Of a stretch of 64,000 nucleotides of DNA, positions 7,866 to 18,300 are shown one piece after another. Source of the stretch: Candidatus Cloacimonadota bacterium (GTDB lineage: Bacteria; UBA4055). Every line of letters begins with the position of its first letter. The first letter of the stretch is position 1. Made by a program: the position numbers and the translations under genes. A model generated the notes under the pieces. It had not been told where the DNA came from. It searched no databases and was given only the letters and a program-made list of their open reading frames with translations. The DNA lies in contig PDON01000063.1 in assembly GCA_002742935.1 (NCBI GenBank), positions 25,993-89,992 on the forward strand, in the 5' to 3' direction.

Positions 7866-7935
7866 TAACGGAATAAAAAAATTACTCCTTCTACTTCTCG
7901 TTTCTCAAAAGTCTGACTTTTTAAGGCAATTTCCT
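7866..7935 (-). repeat. Truncated inverted copy of the 125-bp palindromic element
   Basis: Read on the minus strand it gives attgccttaaaaagtcagac followed by a gagaaacgag...aaggagtaattttttta arm. This matches the left arm and left flank of the copy at 20526. The apical and right-arm parts are missing. Confidence 0.6.
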
Positions 7936-8824
7936 ATTTGGTAAGAACCATTTTTTTTGTAACCGATACTCCATTTACAGTAAGTTTATAGAAATAGATA
8001 CCAGAGTTTAGATTTGAACCATCAAAAAAAACTGAGTGATTACCTTTAGATTCTCTACCATTAACCAAATCAGAAACCTTTTCTCCTCTGGCATTAAATA
8101 CAGCTAAACTAACTTGAGAAGTTGAGTTCAAACTATAGTTAATAGTGGTTGTAGGATTAAACGGGTTTGGATAGTTTTGAAATAGTGAGAAATTGTTTAT
8201 TTCATTAGATTCAGATATACCAACTCCTCCTTCACTCTCCAAAGAGATATCATCAAGAGCAAGCTGATAAGCACCTGTCCTTTCATATACAAAGGCTATT
8301 TTTATTTTTTTATCACTAAATTCAGTTAGATCCGTAACCTGCTCTTCAACATAGTAAAGAGCAACTGTCTCTTCATATAACACCGTTTCTACCAATGTCC
8401 ATACATCCGATCCATCCTCTTTTACCATTATGTGAAATTTAGTAAAATATCCCGGTAATGAACTTTGATACCACATCCAATACTTAAGCTCAGATGCTCC
8501 AGAGTTTAGTTGATATTCAGGAGATATTAACCATAGAAATTTAAATATAGGATAATATCCTATTCCTGCTGCTGATTCTCCGGAATGTATATATGTGGGA
8601 AATTCCCAAAGAGCTGCGTCAAACCATGAATTCCAGAAATCTTCATCTTCAGGAATATCAAACTGCTCTCCCGCTAAAGTCTCACTACCTTTTTCCAACC
8701 AACCACTTGGAGGAAATACTCCCTCTTCAAAACCTTGTTCAAATATAACTGTGGCTTTTGAACATGTTAATATCCCTGAAAAAAGTAGTATAAGAGATAA
8801 ACCTAACAAACTTTTAATCTTCAT
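7934..8824 (-). CDS. Secreted T9SS cargo protein, adhesin-like jelly-roll domain plus type A sorting domain
   Basis: The protein has 296 residues. Residues 1-24 are a signal peptide (MKIKSLLGLSLILLFSGILT). About 27-200 looks like a choice-of-anchor J/cleaved-adhesin domain: FEQGFEEGVFPPSGW, LISPEYQL, ELKYWMWYQ and the closing strand LALDDISLE are typical. Residues from about 215 are a T9SS type A C-terminal sorting domain: FSLFQNYPNPFNPTTTINYS, VFNARGEKVSDL, NLNSGIYFYKL and a basic end. It should cross the outer membrane by type IX secretion and be processed or attached at the surface. The ligand is unknown. A GGAG-type ribosome site lies upstream. It is divergent from the HTH-TPR gene at 8985. 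Confidence 0.88.
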   Translation of the reverse strand: MKIKSLLGLSLILLFSGILTCSKATVIFEQGFEEGVFPPSGWLEKGSETLAGEQFDIPEDEDFWNSWFDAALWEFPTYIHSGESAAGIGYYPIFKFLWLISPEYQLNSGASELKYWMWYQSSLPGYFTKFHIMVKEDGSDVWTLVETVLYEETVALYYVEEQVTDLTEFSDKKIKIAFVYERTGAYQLALDDISLESEGGVGISESNEINNFSLFQNYPNPFNPTTTINYSLNSTSQVSLAVFNARGEKVSDLVNGRESKGNHSVFFDGSNLNSGIYFYKLTVNGVSVTKKMVLTK

Positions 8825-8984
8825 AATACTCTCCTTTAGTTTTATTAAAATACAATTTCCAATCCATTTTACGAGTACACTTTTAAAATTTAATACAGAT
8901 GATTTTATTTTAAAAATATCTATTAAATTACTGTATATATTTCTACATTTAATATTAAATAGTTAGAAAGAATGAAAAAGACAA

Positions 8985-11462
8985 ATGAAAATAAAAAATA
9001 AAATTTTAAGAAAAATAAAAAAGATAGATCTTTCTTCGGTAAAGGATAAGAAAATTTTAAATAAGATAAATATTTTAAAATTTTCTTCCCAATTTGGTAT
9101 TACAAAATCAAGTAAAGCATACAATATTGATAGGAAAACAATATACAACTGGAGGGACAATTTTTTAGAAAATGGTATAGATGGTTTAAAACATAAACCA
9201 AAAATAAAAAGAAAAGGAAAAAAAGGAGTATCTTTAGAAGAAGTAAAAAAAATCTATCTTTACAGAAACTCTAATCCTTCAAAATCAATAGAAGAGATAA
9301 AAGAAATACTTAATATTAGTTACTCTGTTTCTACAATTTATAGGAACTTATCAACATATAAAAAAAATATTAAGGAGAATAAAGATATTAAGTATAAAAG
9401 AGAAAAATACCCACAATTTATTTTAACCCATAAACTTCTAAAAGATACAAACTATTATATCATCTTAATTATAGATCCAATTTCAAAAATATTTTTTAGC
9501 GGAATAGCAGAAGATATATCACAAATTTCATCTGCTATTTTTGTTGATTACTTTATAACAAAAATGATAGATATTGTAGAGTACAACAACTTTACTTTCT
9601 TCATAAATAGAAAAAAAAGAGAATACAAAAGTAGAGAGAATATTTTCACTAAGATTGTTACTAATAAACATAAATGTAATTTATCAAATAGTGGCTGGAA
9701 AAATATTTTCAAAAATTTTAAGTATGAAAAAATAGTAAATCAATTGGAGATAAAAGATAATAATTTATTAATACTTGCTTCACAACAATTGATTATAAAC
9801 TACTTAAACAATATTAAATATGGTAAAAATAGTTTTTATAAATCAACTTCAAATCTATTTAGAATAAGTTTTTCAATACTACCCATCTTCCCCAATAACT
9901 TCATTAAAAAAATAGATACAATTTTAGATTATAATGGAGATATAAAGGATCACAATTACCAACATCGAGATTTTAAAGATATATACTCTATCATCAAACA
10001 CTCAATACCATTTATACAGAAGTTAGGTATCAACACAAAAACAATAATCTCATACTTTGAGGATTTAATTGACTATTTTACCTTTTCCGGAGATGATTCA
10101 GAGTTTATTTTAGCAAAAATTTTTTATCAAAAAAGTATCTATTTCTACAACAACTCCCCCAACTTTACAATCTCGAGAGAGTCTATTATCTCTTCAATAA
10201 ATATCCTAAAAAAGGAGAGATATAAAAATAAGTTCTTTATCGATCTTTCCAAATCATATTTAATGCTTGGAAAATTGGAAATGAGAGTTGGTAACAATAA
10301 AAAAGCTATAACAATATTTAAAAGATTATATAACTACTCTAATCAACTGAAAAATATAGAGTTAAAATCAGAATCTTTAAAGTATATTGCCATAATCAAT
10401 AGGAATAGATCAAACTATCTACTATCTGAAAAATTAACCCACCAACTATTAGAGCTGGCAACTAATAACAACTTACTAAATAAAAAGATTTGGGCTATAA
10501 CAAATTTAGGTTCTATATACTATCTAAGAAAAAAATATCAGATATCAAAAAGTTATTTTCATAAGGCGTATAATATTGGAAGTATCTCAATAGAAAAGGG
10601 GATGCTTCTTTTTATTCTATCCAATTTAGGGTTATTGTACCAAATTGAAAAATGTTTTGAAAAAGCTCTTAATTACTACTTTTTACTACTTGAAAACTCA
10701 ATAAAGATGAGGGATAGCAGTTCAAATATAGTTGCAAATATTAATATAGGAAGTGTTTACATTGATAAAGAGCAATACATTAAAGGTTTAGAGTATTATG
10801 AAAAGGCAGAAGCTAAAGCTAAACTAATGATGGATAATAATAATTTATATATAATTTATACTGCAAAATCTTATATCTACTTCAAGTTAGATATAAGCTC
10901 TAAAGCATTAGAACTTATCGATAAAAGTATCCATATAGCAGTAAAGAACGGAAACTCTGTTTATAAAACTAAAAGCGAAGCCTTAAAGGTTGAAATTCTA
11001 TACAAAAAAGGGGAGTTAAAAAAGGGGGTAAGATTATTAAACAGATTGTTTAAGGAGGGTGTACCAAAATCTTATATGCTGGAATCGGATATAAGTTTAG
11101 AAGCTATTGAGCTAATGTTTAGGTTTAAAATTTTGATTTCTGATAAAAAAGGGTTTGAATCAATATCCTACTTTAGAGTTTTAAAAAGGTATAATAACTT
11201 GCTCCAAAAGGTAAAATTTAAACCCAAGGAGAGGGTGAGCTTAAATCTAAATATTTTGGAATTGATAGAACCCTATCTTGATGATGATAATTTTATTTCT
11301 TTGGTATCAAAGCTCAATAGTAGGGGTATCTTTTTTGATATAAACTATATGATAACAAATAGCATTAACTACTTTAGAAAAAAATCAAAACTTAACTTTT
11401 CAAAAAGTTATACAAAAAAGATAGATTATTTAAATGGTCTGAAGACTATTATAAATAGATAG
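8985..11462 (+). CDS. Transposase-like HTH protein fused to a TPR array (possible domesticated transposase regulator)
   Basis: The protein has 825 residues, with no signal peptide. Residues about 28-70 read as the HTH of IS481/IS630-type transposases (GITKSSKAYNIDRKTIYNW, then NGIDGLKHKPK). A second HTH-like unit follows at about 85-125. Residues about 145-260 recall an integrase core (YYIILIIDPISKIFFSGIA, similar to 'AIDD.TR'), but the second Asp and the Glu motif expected for a DDE site are not visible. From about 390 to 690 there are tandem TPRs (for example AITNLGSIYYLRKKYQISKS and ANINIGSVYIDKEQYIKGLE). This suggests a DNA-binding protein that lost transposase chemistry and gained a protein-binding scaffold. 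It is monocistronic, with no terminal inverted repeats seen. The role is inferred only. Confidence 0.7.
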   Translation: MKIKNKILRKIKKIDLSSVKDKKILNKINILKFSSQFGITKSSKAYNIDRKTIYNWRDNFLENGIDGLKHKPKIKRKGKKGVSLEEVKKIYLYRNSNPSKSIEEIKEILNISYSVSTIYRNLSTYKKNIKENKDIKYKREKYPQFILTHKLLKDTNYYIILIIDPISKIFFSGIAEDISQISSAIFVDYFITKMIDIVEYNNFTFFINRKKREYKSRENIFTKIVTNKHKCNLSNSGWKNIFKNFKYEKIVNQLEIKDNNLLILASQQLIINYLNNIKYGKNSFYKSTSNLFRISFSILPIFPNNFIKKIDTILDYNGDIKDHNYQHRDFKDIYSIIKHSIPFIQKLGINTKTIISYFEDLIDYFTFSGDDSEFILAKIFYQKSIYFYNNSPNFTISRESIISSINILKKERYKNKFFIDLSKSYLMLGKLEMRVGNNKKAITIFKRLYNYSNQLKNIELKSESLKYIAIINRNRSNYLLSEKLTHQLLELATNNNLLNKKIWAITNLGSIYYLRKKYQISKSYFHKAYNIGSISIEKGMLLFILSNLGLLYQIEKCFEKALNYYFLLLENSIKMRDSSSNIVANINIGSVYIDKEQYIKGLEYYEKAEAKAKLMMDNNNLYIIYTAKSYIYFKLDISSKALELIDKSIHIAVKNGNSVYKTKSEALKVEILYKKGELKKGVRLLNRLFKEGVPKSYMLESDISLEAIELMFRFKILISDKKGFESISYFRVLKRYNNLLQKVKFKPKERVSLNLNILELIEPYLDDDNFISLVSKLNSRGIFFDINYMITNSINYFRKKSKLNFSKSYTKKIDYLNGLKTIINR

Positions 11463-11670
11463 ATATAATTAAATTTTTTTAAGAATATAAAGGGAGCTAA
11501 ATTATTTATTATAAGGTAACTAATTCTCTATTTAGTTGTAAAAGATTCCTCATCGGTTATTTTATAAATTTCGATTATTTTTTATTTTTCTTGCTTATCT
11601 TAGAAAGTATAACTACATTGGTTCTGCACACTAAAGCAGAAGATAATTTCAAAAGGAAATACTTGCAATT

Positions 11671-11706
11671 CTACTTCTATCAGTCTTTGAAGTAGTATAA
11701 TTTTTT
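11671..11706 (+). promoter_or_regulatory. Hairpin with T-run in the leader of the RRM gene
   Basis: CTACTTC (11671-11677) pairs with GAAGTAG (11689-11695), followed by tataatttttt, 47 bases before the RRM start codon. It may terminate upstream transcription, or act as a leader structure for the RNA-binding protein gene. The evidence is structural only. Confidence 0.35.
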
Positions 11707-11741
11707 GTGTATATTTTTAATTTTTTTTAGGAGTTCATATT

Positions 11742-12011
11742 ATGAACACAAACAAGCTTTACGCAGGAAATTTAAACTACTCAGTAACTAGCGACGAATT
11801 AGGTCAAGTATTTGAAGAGTATGGAACAGTAAAATCTTCAAATGTTATTGAGGGAAAGGGTTTTGGATTTGTTGAGATGTCGACAAATGAGGAAGCTCAG
11901 ACTGCTATGGATGAGTTAAATGAAGCTGAACTTAGAGGTAGAACAATGAGAATCAGCGAAGCTAAACCTCGTCAAAGTAGAACTAGTAGCTATAATAGAA
12001 ACAATTATTAG
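11742..12011 (+). CDS. Small RRM-domain RNA-binding protein
   Basis: This 89-residue protein is one RNA recognition motif plus a short tail. RNP2 is LYAGNL (residues 6-11) and RNP1 is KGFGFVEM (about 39-46), with the aromatic residues that stack on RNA present. The tail SEAKPRQSRTSSYNRNNY is Arg/Ser/Asn-rich, as in bacterial and cyanobacterial Rbp proteins, which are often cold-induced. A GGAG ribosome site precedes the ATG. The long A/T-rich leader (about 280 bases from the previous gene) contains a hairpin at 11671-11706. A strong terminator follows. It probably acts as an RNA chaperone; targets are unknown. Confidence 0.93.
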   Translation: MNTNKLYAGNLNYSVTSDELGQVFEEYGTVKSSNVIEGKGFGFVEMSTNEEAQTAMDELNEAELRGRTMRISEAKPRQSRTSSYNRNNY

Positions 12012-12072
12012 TAATTTTCTGAAATAGTTTGATTGGAAATATTTTATATTTTTATAATTACTTATTAGTTTT

Positions 12073-12108
12073 GAAAACCACTATCATTTCGATAGTGGTT
12101 TTCATTTT
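12073..12108. terminator. Bidirectional terminator between RRM and barrel genes
   Basis: A perfect 13-bp stem, GAAAACCACTATC (12073-12085) with GATAGTGGTTTTC (12091-12103), has a 5-base loop and T/A runs on both sides. It is shared by the convergent genes ending at 12011 and 12139. Confidence 0.9.
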
Positions 12109-12138
12109 TATTAAACTCTTTAAAATCAATTAAATATA

Positions 12139-12825
12139 TTAGAAACAGTAACCAACAGAAAGAGCAAAAGATACATTTTTAGGGTCGTATTTCTTATCGA
12201 GTTCCATATCCATTATTTTAGATAAACCAAATGTATATCTAGTATCAAGATAAAACTTTTTGTACATTAAACCTAAACCAAAATCAATTCCAAAATCAAC
12301 TTTCTCGTAGTCATCAATATCGTCATCAATACTTTCTGTAGCTCCAACTACTGTTAGGTCATCTTCGTAGTAGAAATCAATATCTACTTCCTCTTTTGCA
12401 CTCATATTCAAACCAATTGAGGAACCTATTTGAAAAAATGATGAAAAGTTTTCATTTTCGAAGAAGTAGATATTAGCAAGTAGTGGAATCTCGAGATATG
12501 TCGTTATAATGTCTCCGTCAAAATGGATTCCGGAAATATCCTCTTGTTCAACATCAATAATTCCCATGTCATACTCTGCTCCTTTCATTGTAAAAAGAAG
12601 CTCAGTTTGAAAACCGAATATATTATTAAATCTATACTCAAAAAGACCTCCAAAATTGAAACCGACTGTTGGATTAAATAAGGCTTCATCATTGTTTATA
12701 ATGTTGGAGCTATTAATTCCAAATTTAACACCATACTTCATAGGATCTTTTAAAGATTCTTGAGCAAAACTACTATTGCCTAGAATCATCATTAACAGAA
12801 GAAACAAATAAACAAACTTTCTCAT
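12139..12825 (-). CDS. PorT-like outer-membrane beta-barrel protein
   Basis: The protein has 228 residues with a signal peptide ending at SSFAQ (residues 1-21). The mature part alternates amphipathic strands with acidic loops: YGVKFGINSSNI, NFGGLFEYRFNNIFGFQTEL, YLEIPLLANIYF, FFQIGSSIGL and VDFGIDFGLGLMYKKFYLDT. It ends in a terminal strand, FALSVGYCF, with the C-terminal Phe typical of barrel insertion. This pattern fits the 'outer membrane protein beta-barrel' (OMP_b-brl_2/PorT) family of Bacteroidota. It is predicted to sit in the outer membrane; the specific function is unknown. The AGGTGTCTT ribosome site lies just upstream of the ATG on the minus strand. Confidence 0.85.
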   Translation of the reverse strand: MRKFVYLFLLLMMILGNSSFAQESLKDPMKYGVKFGINSSNIINNDEALFNPTVGFNFGGLFEYRFNNIFGFQTELLFTMKGAEYDMGIIDVEQEDISGIHFDGDIITTYLEIPLLANIYFFENENFSSFFQIGSSIGLNMSAKEEVDIDFYYEDDLTVVGATESIDDDIDDYEKVDFGIDFGLGLMYKKFYLDTRYTFGLSKIMDMELDKKYDPKNVSFALSVGYCF

Positions 12826-13063
12826 AAGACACCTCTTTTAGTTATTTTAAATTTTCCTACGGAAAACTACAAAAACAATATCTTCGACAAAGATAAAAAA
12901 AAAAAAACAAAGTCAAGTAAAAAGTAACTTTTCTTGTAAATTTCTTAATAAAAAAATATTGATATTATAGGCTTTTATAGTATATTATTATCTTAAATTT
13001 TGTAATATGGTATTACAAGGTTTTCATAAGTATAAATTTAATTAAAAATATGATGGAGTAAAA

Positions 13064-14599
13064 ATGGAAAAAGTTGTTTTAGATGGAAATTCTTTAACTC
13101 TCAATCAGTTTGAGGAGATAGTTTACGGCAATTGTGAAGTAGAGATTTCAAAAGATTGTATTGAAAGAATAAATGAGTGTAGAAGAATTGTTGAAGAGAT
13201 AGTTGACTCTGAAAGGGTTAGATATGGTATTAACACTGGATTTGGTAAGTTTAGTGATGTTTCCATAAGTAAAGAGGATACTTTAGATCTTCAAAGAAAT
13301 ATTGTTCTTTCCCATAGTGTAGGTGTTGGTAAGCCTTTAGCAATAGAGGTTGTTAGGGGTATGCTTCTTCTAAAACTCAACAGCTTTGGAACAGGAAACT
13401 CCGGTGTTAGATTGGTAGTAGCTGAACTTATGAGAGATATGCTTAACAAAGGTGTTACTCCTGTTGTTCCTGAAAAAGGATCTGTTGGAGCTTCCGGAGA
13501 TTTAGCTCCACTTTCTCATATGGCTCTTGTAATGATTGGTGAAGGTGAAGCTTTCTATAATGGAGAAAGATTAGCTGGTAAAGAGGCTTTGGAAAAGGCA
13601 GGTTTAAACCCTCTTGTTCTTCAAGAAAAAGAGGGTCTTGCAATACTTAACGGAACTCAAACAATGGCTTCATTAGCAGCTATTGGAGTACTAAAAGCTG
13701 AAAACCTTATGAAGGTTGCAGATATCTCTGGTGCTATCTCTGTTGAAGCACTAAAGGGAACTTCTGCTGCATTTGATCATAGAGTTCAAGCTGTTAGACC
13801 TCATAAAGGTCAAATAAATACTGCTGCAAATCTTAGAGGTTTACTAGCAGATAGTAAAATTTCCGGAGATCACGAGAACTATAAAAAGGTTCAAGATGCT
13901 TATAGTTTAAGATGTATGCCACAGGTCCATGGAGCTGCTAAAGATACTTTAAGACATGTAAGATCTGTTGTTGAAACTGAACTTAACTCTGTAACTGATA
14001 ATCCACTTGTATTCCCTGATAAGCAAGATGTTATCTCTGGTGGAAACTTCCATGGTGAGCCACTAGCTATGGTTTGTGATTTCCTGGCAATTGCTGTTCA
14101 TGAGCTTTCAAATATCAGTGAAAGAAGAATTGAGTATATGCTAGATTCTGCTACTAGTGATGGACTTCCGGCCTTCCTTGTAAGTAAAGGTGGATTAAAC
14201 TCCGGTTATATGATGGCTCAAGTTACTGCTGCTGCTCTTGTTAGTGAGAACAAAACTTTATGCCACCCTTCATCTGTAGATTCAATTCCTACATCTGCAA
14301 ATAAAGAGGACCATGTAAGTATGGGTACTTTTGCAGCTAGAAAGCTTCAAGAGGTTATCACTAATGTAACAAATGTAATAGCAGTTGAGATGCTTTGCTC
14401 TCTTCAAGGTTTAAACTATAGAATGCCATTAAAGCCTGCAAAAGCTGTTGAATCTGTTTTCAATTTTGTTAGAGAGCAGATCCCATTTATGGAAACAGAT
14501 AGAAATATCCATTTAGATATGGTTAAGATGGCTTCGCTTATCTCTGATAAGAGTATTGTTTCAATGGTTGAGAAAGATTTCTTAACATTGGAAGTTTAA
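13064..14599 (+). CDS. hutH: Histidine ammonia-lyase
   Basis: This 511-residue enzyme deaminates L-histidine to trans-urocanate and ammonia, the first step of histidine degradation. The self-forming MIO electrophile comes from A143-S144-G145 in GSVGASGDLAPLSHMAL. Other family landmarks are YGINTGFGKFSDV near residue 54, the QDAYSLRCMPQVHG stretch (KKVQDAYSLRC...), TDNPLVFP and SGGNFHGEPLAM. A GGAG ribosome site precedes the ATG and the length matches the family. hutU, hutI and ftcD are not in the window, so any pathway partners are encoded elsewhere. Phenylalanine- or tyrosine-type lyases share the fold, but the His-selective residues around NFHGEP favour HutH. A hairpin follows. Confidence 0.95.
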   Translation: MEKVVLDGNSLTLNQFEEIVYGNCEVEISKDCIERINECRRIVEEIVDSERVRYGINTGFGKFSDVSISKEDTLDLQRNIVLSHSVGVGKPLAIEVVRGMLLLKLNSFGTGNSGVRLVVAELMRDMLNKGVTPVVPEKGSVGASGDLAPLSHMALVMIGEGEAFYNGERLAGKEALEKAGLNPLVLQEKEGLAILNGTQTMASLAAIGVLKAENLMKVADISGAISVEALKGTSAAFDHRVQAVRPHKGQINTAANLRGLLADSKISGDHENYKKVQDAYSLRCMPQVHGAAKDTLRHVRSVVETELNSVTDNPLVFPDKQDVISGGNFHGEPLAMVCDFLAIAVHELSNISERRIEYMLDSATSDGLPAFLVSKGGLNSGYMMAQVTAAALVSENKTLCHPSSVDSIPTSANKEDHVSMGTFAARKLQEVITNVTNVIAVEMLCSLQGLNYRMPLKPAKAVESVFNFVREQIPFMETDRNIHLDMVKMASLISDKSIVSMVEKDFLTLEV

Positions 14600-14625
14600 T
14601 ATAGAAATATTTAAATCTATTTATA

Positions 14626-14656
14626 AAAGGGCAGTTTATTTTTTACTGCCCTTTCA
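14626..14656 (+). terminator. Terminator-like hairpin after hutH
   Basis: AAAGGGCAGT (14626-14635) pairs perfectly with ACTGCCCTTT (14645-14654). The loop is T-rich and the 3' T-run is short. Confidence 0.75.
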
Positions 14657-14725
14657 ATCTTGTAATATAGTTAACAATATAAACTTATTGGGGATATAGC
14701 CCCTAATTTTGGATATTTTATCTGT

Positions 14726-15217
14726 ATGAAAAAGAAAAAATTAAGAATAGAACTAAAACCAATTGATATTTTTATTGAAATAACAAATATTTTAGGTGTT
14801 ATTGTTTTAATAGCGACTCCTCTATACTTCTATAATGATCTTCCGGATACAATTCCTGCCCATTTTGGACTGGATGGAAATATTGATAAAATTAGCGATA
14901 AAGATACAATTTGGTATCTACCAATAGTAGGAGTTGTAAACTATGCTCTACTCCTATTTTTAAACCGATTTCCACATATTTTTAATTATCCTCAAAAAGT
15001 AACAGACGAAAATAGAGAGAGATTATATCAATCTGCAACAAGAATGATTAGAGGTTTAAACTTTATAATAGTATACTCTTTTGCCTATATAAGCTACTCA
15101 ACAATAGAGATAGCATTAGGAGTAAAAGAAAAGATTGAATTCTGGTTTCTTCCTATATTTATCTCTCTTCTACTAATGTTTATAGTATACTCTGTATATA
15201 AACTAATGAAAAAATAG
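14726..15217 (+). CDS. DUF1648 membrane protein
   Basis: The protein has 163 residues and four predicted membrane segments, at about residues 18-38, 68-88, 110-130 and 140-160. Between the first two lies the DUF1648 signature LPDTIPAHFGLDGNIDK, which is the conserved external loop of the family (also present in SdpI immunity proteins). The rest lacks the longer SdpI C-terminal region, so it is a stand-alone DUF1648 protein of the inner membrane with unknown function. It sits between hutH and a Tricorn-type protease with intergenic gaps on both sides, so no operon is apparent. Confidence 0.8.
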   Translation: MKKKKLRIELKPIDIFIEITNILGVIVLIATPLYFYNDLPDTIPAHFGLDGNIDKISDKDTIWYLPIVGVVNYALLLFLNRFPHIFNYPQKVTDENRERLYQSATRMIRGLNFIIVYSFAYISYSTIEIALGVKEKIEFWFLPIFISLLLMFIVYSVYKLMKK

Positions 15218-15362
15218 AAAAAGATTCTATTAATATGACAACCAAACTTTTACTATACTATCTAAGTATAAGTTGGGTTTATTAGTTTTAGGAAATCTTA
15301 CAATTTAGATTATGGATTTAGACTATTTTGGAATTTTATAAAAAATATTTTAGGAGAAATCA

Positions 15363-18300
15363 ATGACTAGGTTAATGAAATATATCCTCTTATTGATTAT
15401 TGCTATCAATACTTACGGATTGGAACCTCATTTTGCCTCTAAACCTTCACTATCACCGGACGGCTCAAAACTTTGTTTTGTCTATAACAATGATATCTGG
15501 ATAGTAAATACAGATGGTGGAAAAGCTGAAAGAATTACATCATCAAAAGGATATGAAGGGAACCCTGTATTTTCACCGGACGGAAAATATATAGTGTACA
15601 ATGGCGAAAAAAATGGATACTATGCTATATACAAAGTTCCGGTAACAGGAGGAACGGCAGAAGAGATTAGCAAAGAACCTATATCTATTGCTGATTGGTA
15701 TGGAGATGAGGATGCACTCCTTGGTGTTAAGTATCAAATTGGTCTTGGAAGAACATTTTTTAAGATTCCTCTAAATGGAGAGAGAGCTACAAGTTTAGAT
15801 CTAATAGGTGATTATTTATCAGACCTTTCCAATGATGATGAATATATTGTTTTCGCCAGAAATGGATATTACGATAGAGAGGAGTATACAGGATCCCAAA
15901 ATGGAGAACTATATCTTTATGATTTTGATAAAAAGAGGTATACAAAACTTACGGACACCCCTCTAACAGAAAGATACCCTGTTTTCTCAAGCGATTCAAA
16001 ATCACTTTTCTACTCATACTCAGATGGAGATAATTTCCAACTCTACAAATCTGATATTGACAATATGGAAAAAAGGGAACAATTAACAGATTTTGATAAA
16101 TGGTCTGTAAGAAATATAACAAAGGCAAGAGATAAGGATATCTTTGCGTTTGAACTGTTTGATGAGCTTTGGAGCTACAATTACAAAACAAAAAAAGCTC
16201 AAAAGGTGGAGATAGATATAAATGAGGATATCTATGGAGATTTTAACCACTACAATACAGTAAAATCTATGGCAAGCGACTATACTGTTTCAGAAAATGG
16301 TAAAGTGGTTGCATTTAAGTATAAATATGATCTTTTTGTTGTTCCAAAAGCCGGTGGTGAAGTAAAGCAAATTACAAAAAATCAGCCGGGTATTGGAACT
16401 GTTGAGATTATGCCGGACAATAAAACCATACTCTTTACAGCCATAGATAAAGGTTACTACAAACTGTTCAAAACATCTCTGGAAGATTTAGATGATATTG
16501 AAACCATTAGTTGGAGTGATGATAAGTGGATTGATGGAATCTTAAATTCAGGGGATAAGACTATTATCACATACTCAACTTGGGATAATGGTTACAACAA
16601 AAAAGCTTACATGGATAAAGATGGAAATATTACAGAGCTTTCTGATGAGGTTGTTTACTCCAATGTAGCAATTGATCCAAATGGAACCTATGCTTTCTAC
16701 ACAACTACAACTTTCAAAAATTGGGTAAAGCATTTAAAAGCCTACAATTTTGAAACAGAGAAAGAGATAAATCTTCTAAACTTCAATAAATGGGGTGGCG
16801 ATATTTATTTAGGGAAAAAGAATAGATCCCTTTTCATTGGAATAGGTGGAGATATTGCAAGAATAGATCTAACTGAAAGAGAGGATTTTAGCGAAGAGAA
16901 GGATAATTGGGAACCTATCTACAAATCACTGAAAAAAAGTGAGGAGAAGGATGAAGAGGAGAAAAAGGGGAGTAAGAAAGAGGAGAAGAAAGATAGCGTA
17001 GATCCTATCAAAATTGATCCTGAAAATATATTCTACAGAATGAAAAAGATAGTTCGTAAAGATGGCTACAACTATATGGTTGGCATAGCTGACGATTCCA
17101 CATTCTACTATATGAATGTATATGATAATAAAAAGAGTTTGAGAAAATGTAACTACTTTGGTGAAGGGGATAAAGAGATAATAAAATTTGGAAAGATGGA
17201 TAATAGTTTCCAACTTCAAAATAATGGTAGTATAACCTATCTTTCAAACGGTATGTTAAAAGAGTTTAACCCTAAGAGTAAAAAGAGCGAACTTATAGAT
17301 TATACTCTGGACTATAGCTATAACGAAATTGAGCTTAACAAGAAGGCTTTTGAAGAGCTTTGGGGAACGTTTGGAATTAGATTCTACGATCCTAAAATGC
17401 ACGGTAAAGATTGGGAAGAGCTGTATGAGATCTACTCAGAGTATATGAACTATTCATATACCCCGGATGTGCTTGGTAAAGTTGGAAGAGAGATGATAGG
17501 GGATCTAAATGCTTCTCATAGTGAGTTTAATTCAAGATCTCCAAGAAAAGAGGTGAGAGCCATTGAGAGTGCAGAACTCGGTTGTATTTTAGATTTTAGC
17601 GAAACTCTAGGTAGTGGTATCAAGATTAAAAAAGTTCTTGAAGGATCAACTCTTAAAAGACCTCACAATATCAAAAAAGGGGATATTATCACTGCTATTG
17701 ATGGAATAGAGATAGATGAAGATACTCCTGTAGAGAATCTACTTAGAAATAAAATTGGGAAGAAAATAAAACTTACAATTGAAACAGGAGACGGAGAAAA
17801 AGAGGTAGTTGTTAAGGGTCTTTCTTTCAATAAACAGTGGAATATGAACTATAATACTTGGGTTATTGAGAGAACTAAAATGGTTGATAAGCTAAGTGAT
17901 GGTCGTATAGGTTATCTTCATATTCAAGGTATGGACGGGAAAAGCTATAGAAAGTTCCTACACGATCTTTGGGCTGAAAACAATGAGAAGGAAGCTTTAA
18001 TTATCGATGTAAGAAATAACGGTGGCGGTAATACTCACGATCTTTTAATAGAACAGTTGACAAAAACTAGCTATGCTATTCAATCATCCAGGGAGTTTGG
18101 TGCAAAGAGAGGAGAGTCACCTTCAAATATAAAGGATCTTCCAAAGGTGATTCTTATAAATGAGTACTCCGCTTCTGACGCTGAAATTTTCCCTCAAATC
18201 TTTAGAGAGTTTGAACTGGGAAAAATAATTGGTGTTGCAACCAGTGGATATGTTATTGGAACTAGAGCAAAAAATCTTATCGATGGTTCCCACATGAGAA

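Larger units (their letters stand above)
7573..7933. other. Repeat-filled intergenic region
   Basis: The 361 bases between the flavoprotein gene and the convergent T9SS cargo gene consist almost wholly of repeats. They are an A/T hairpin (7590-7625), a full palindromic element (7649-7773), a REP-like hairpin (7785-7857) and a truncated inverted element (7866-7935). Short open frames across it have no ribosome site and are not genes. Confidence 0.7.

Noticed and set aside
13455..13643. Minus-strand open frame inside hutH
   Set aside because: It is a shadow of the hutH reading frame; hutH carries the full catalytic signature.
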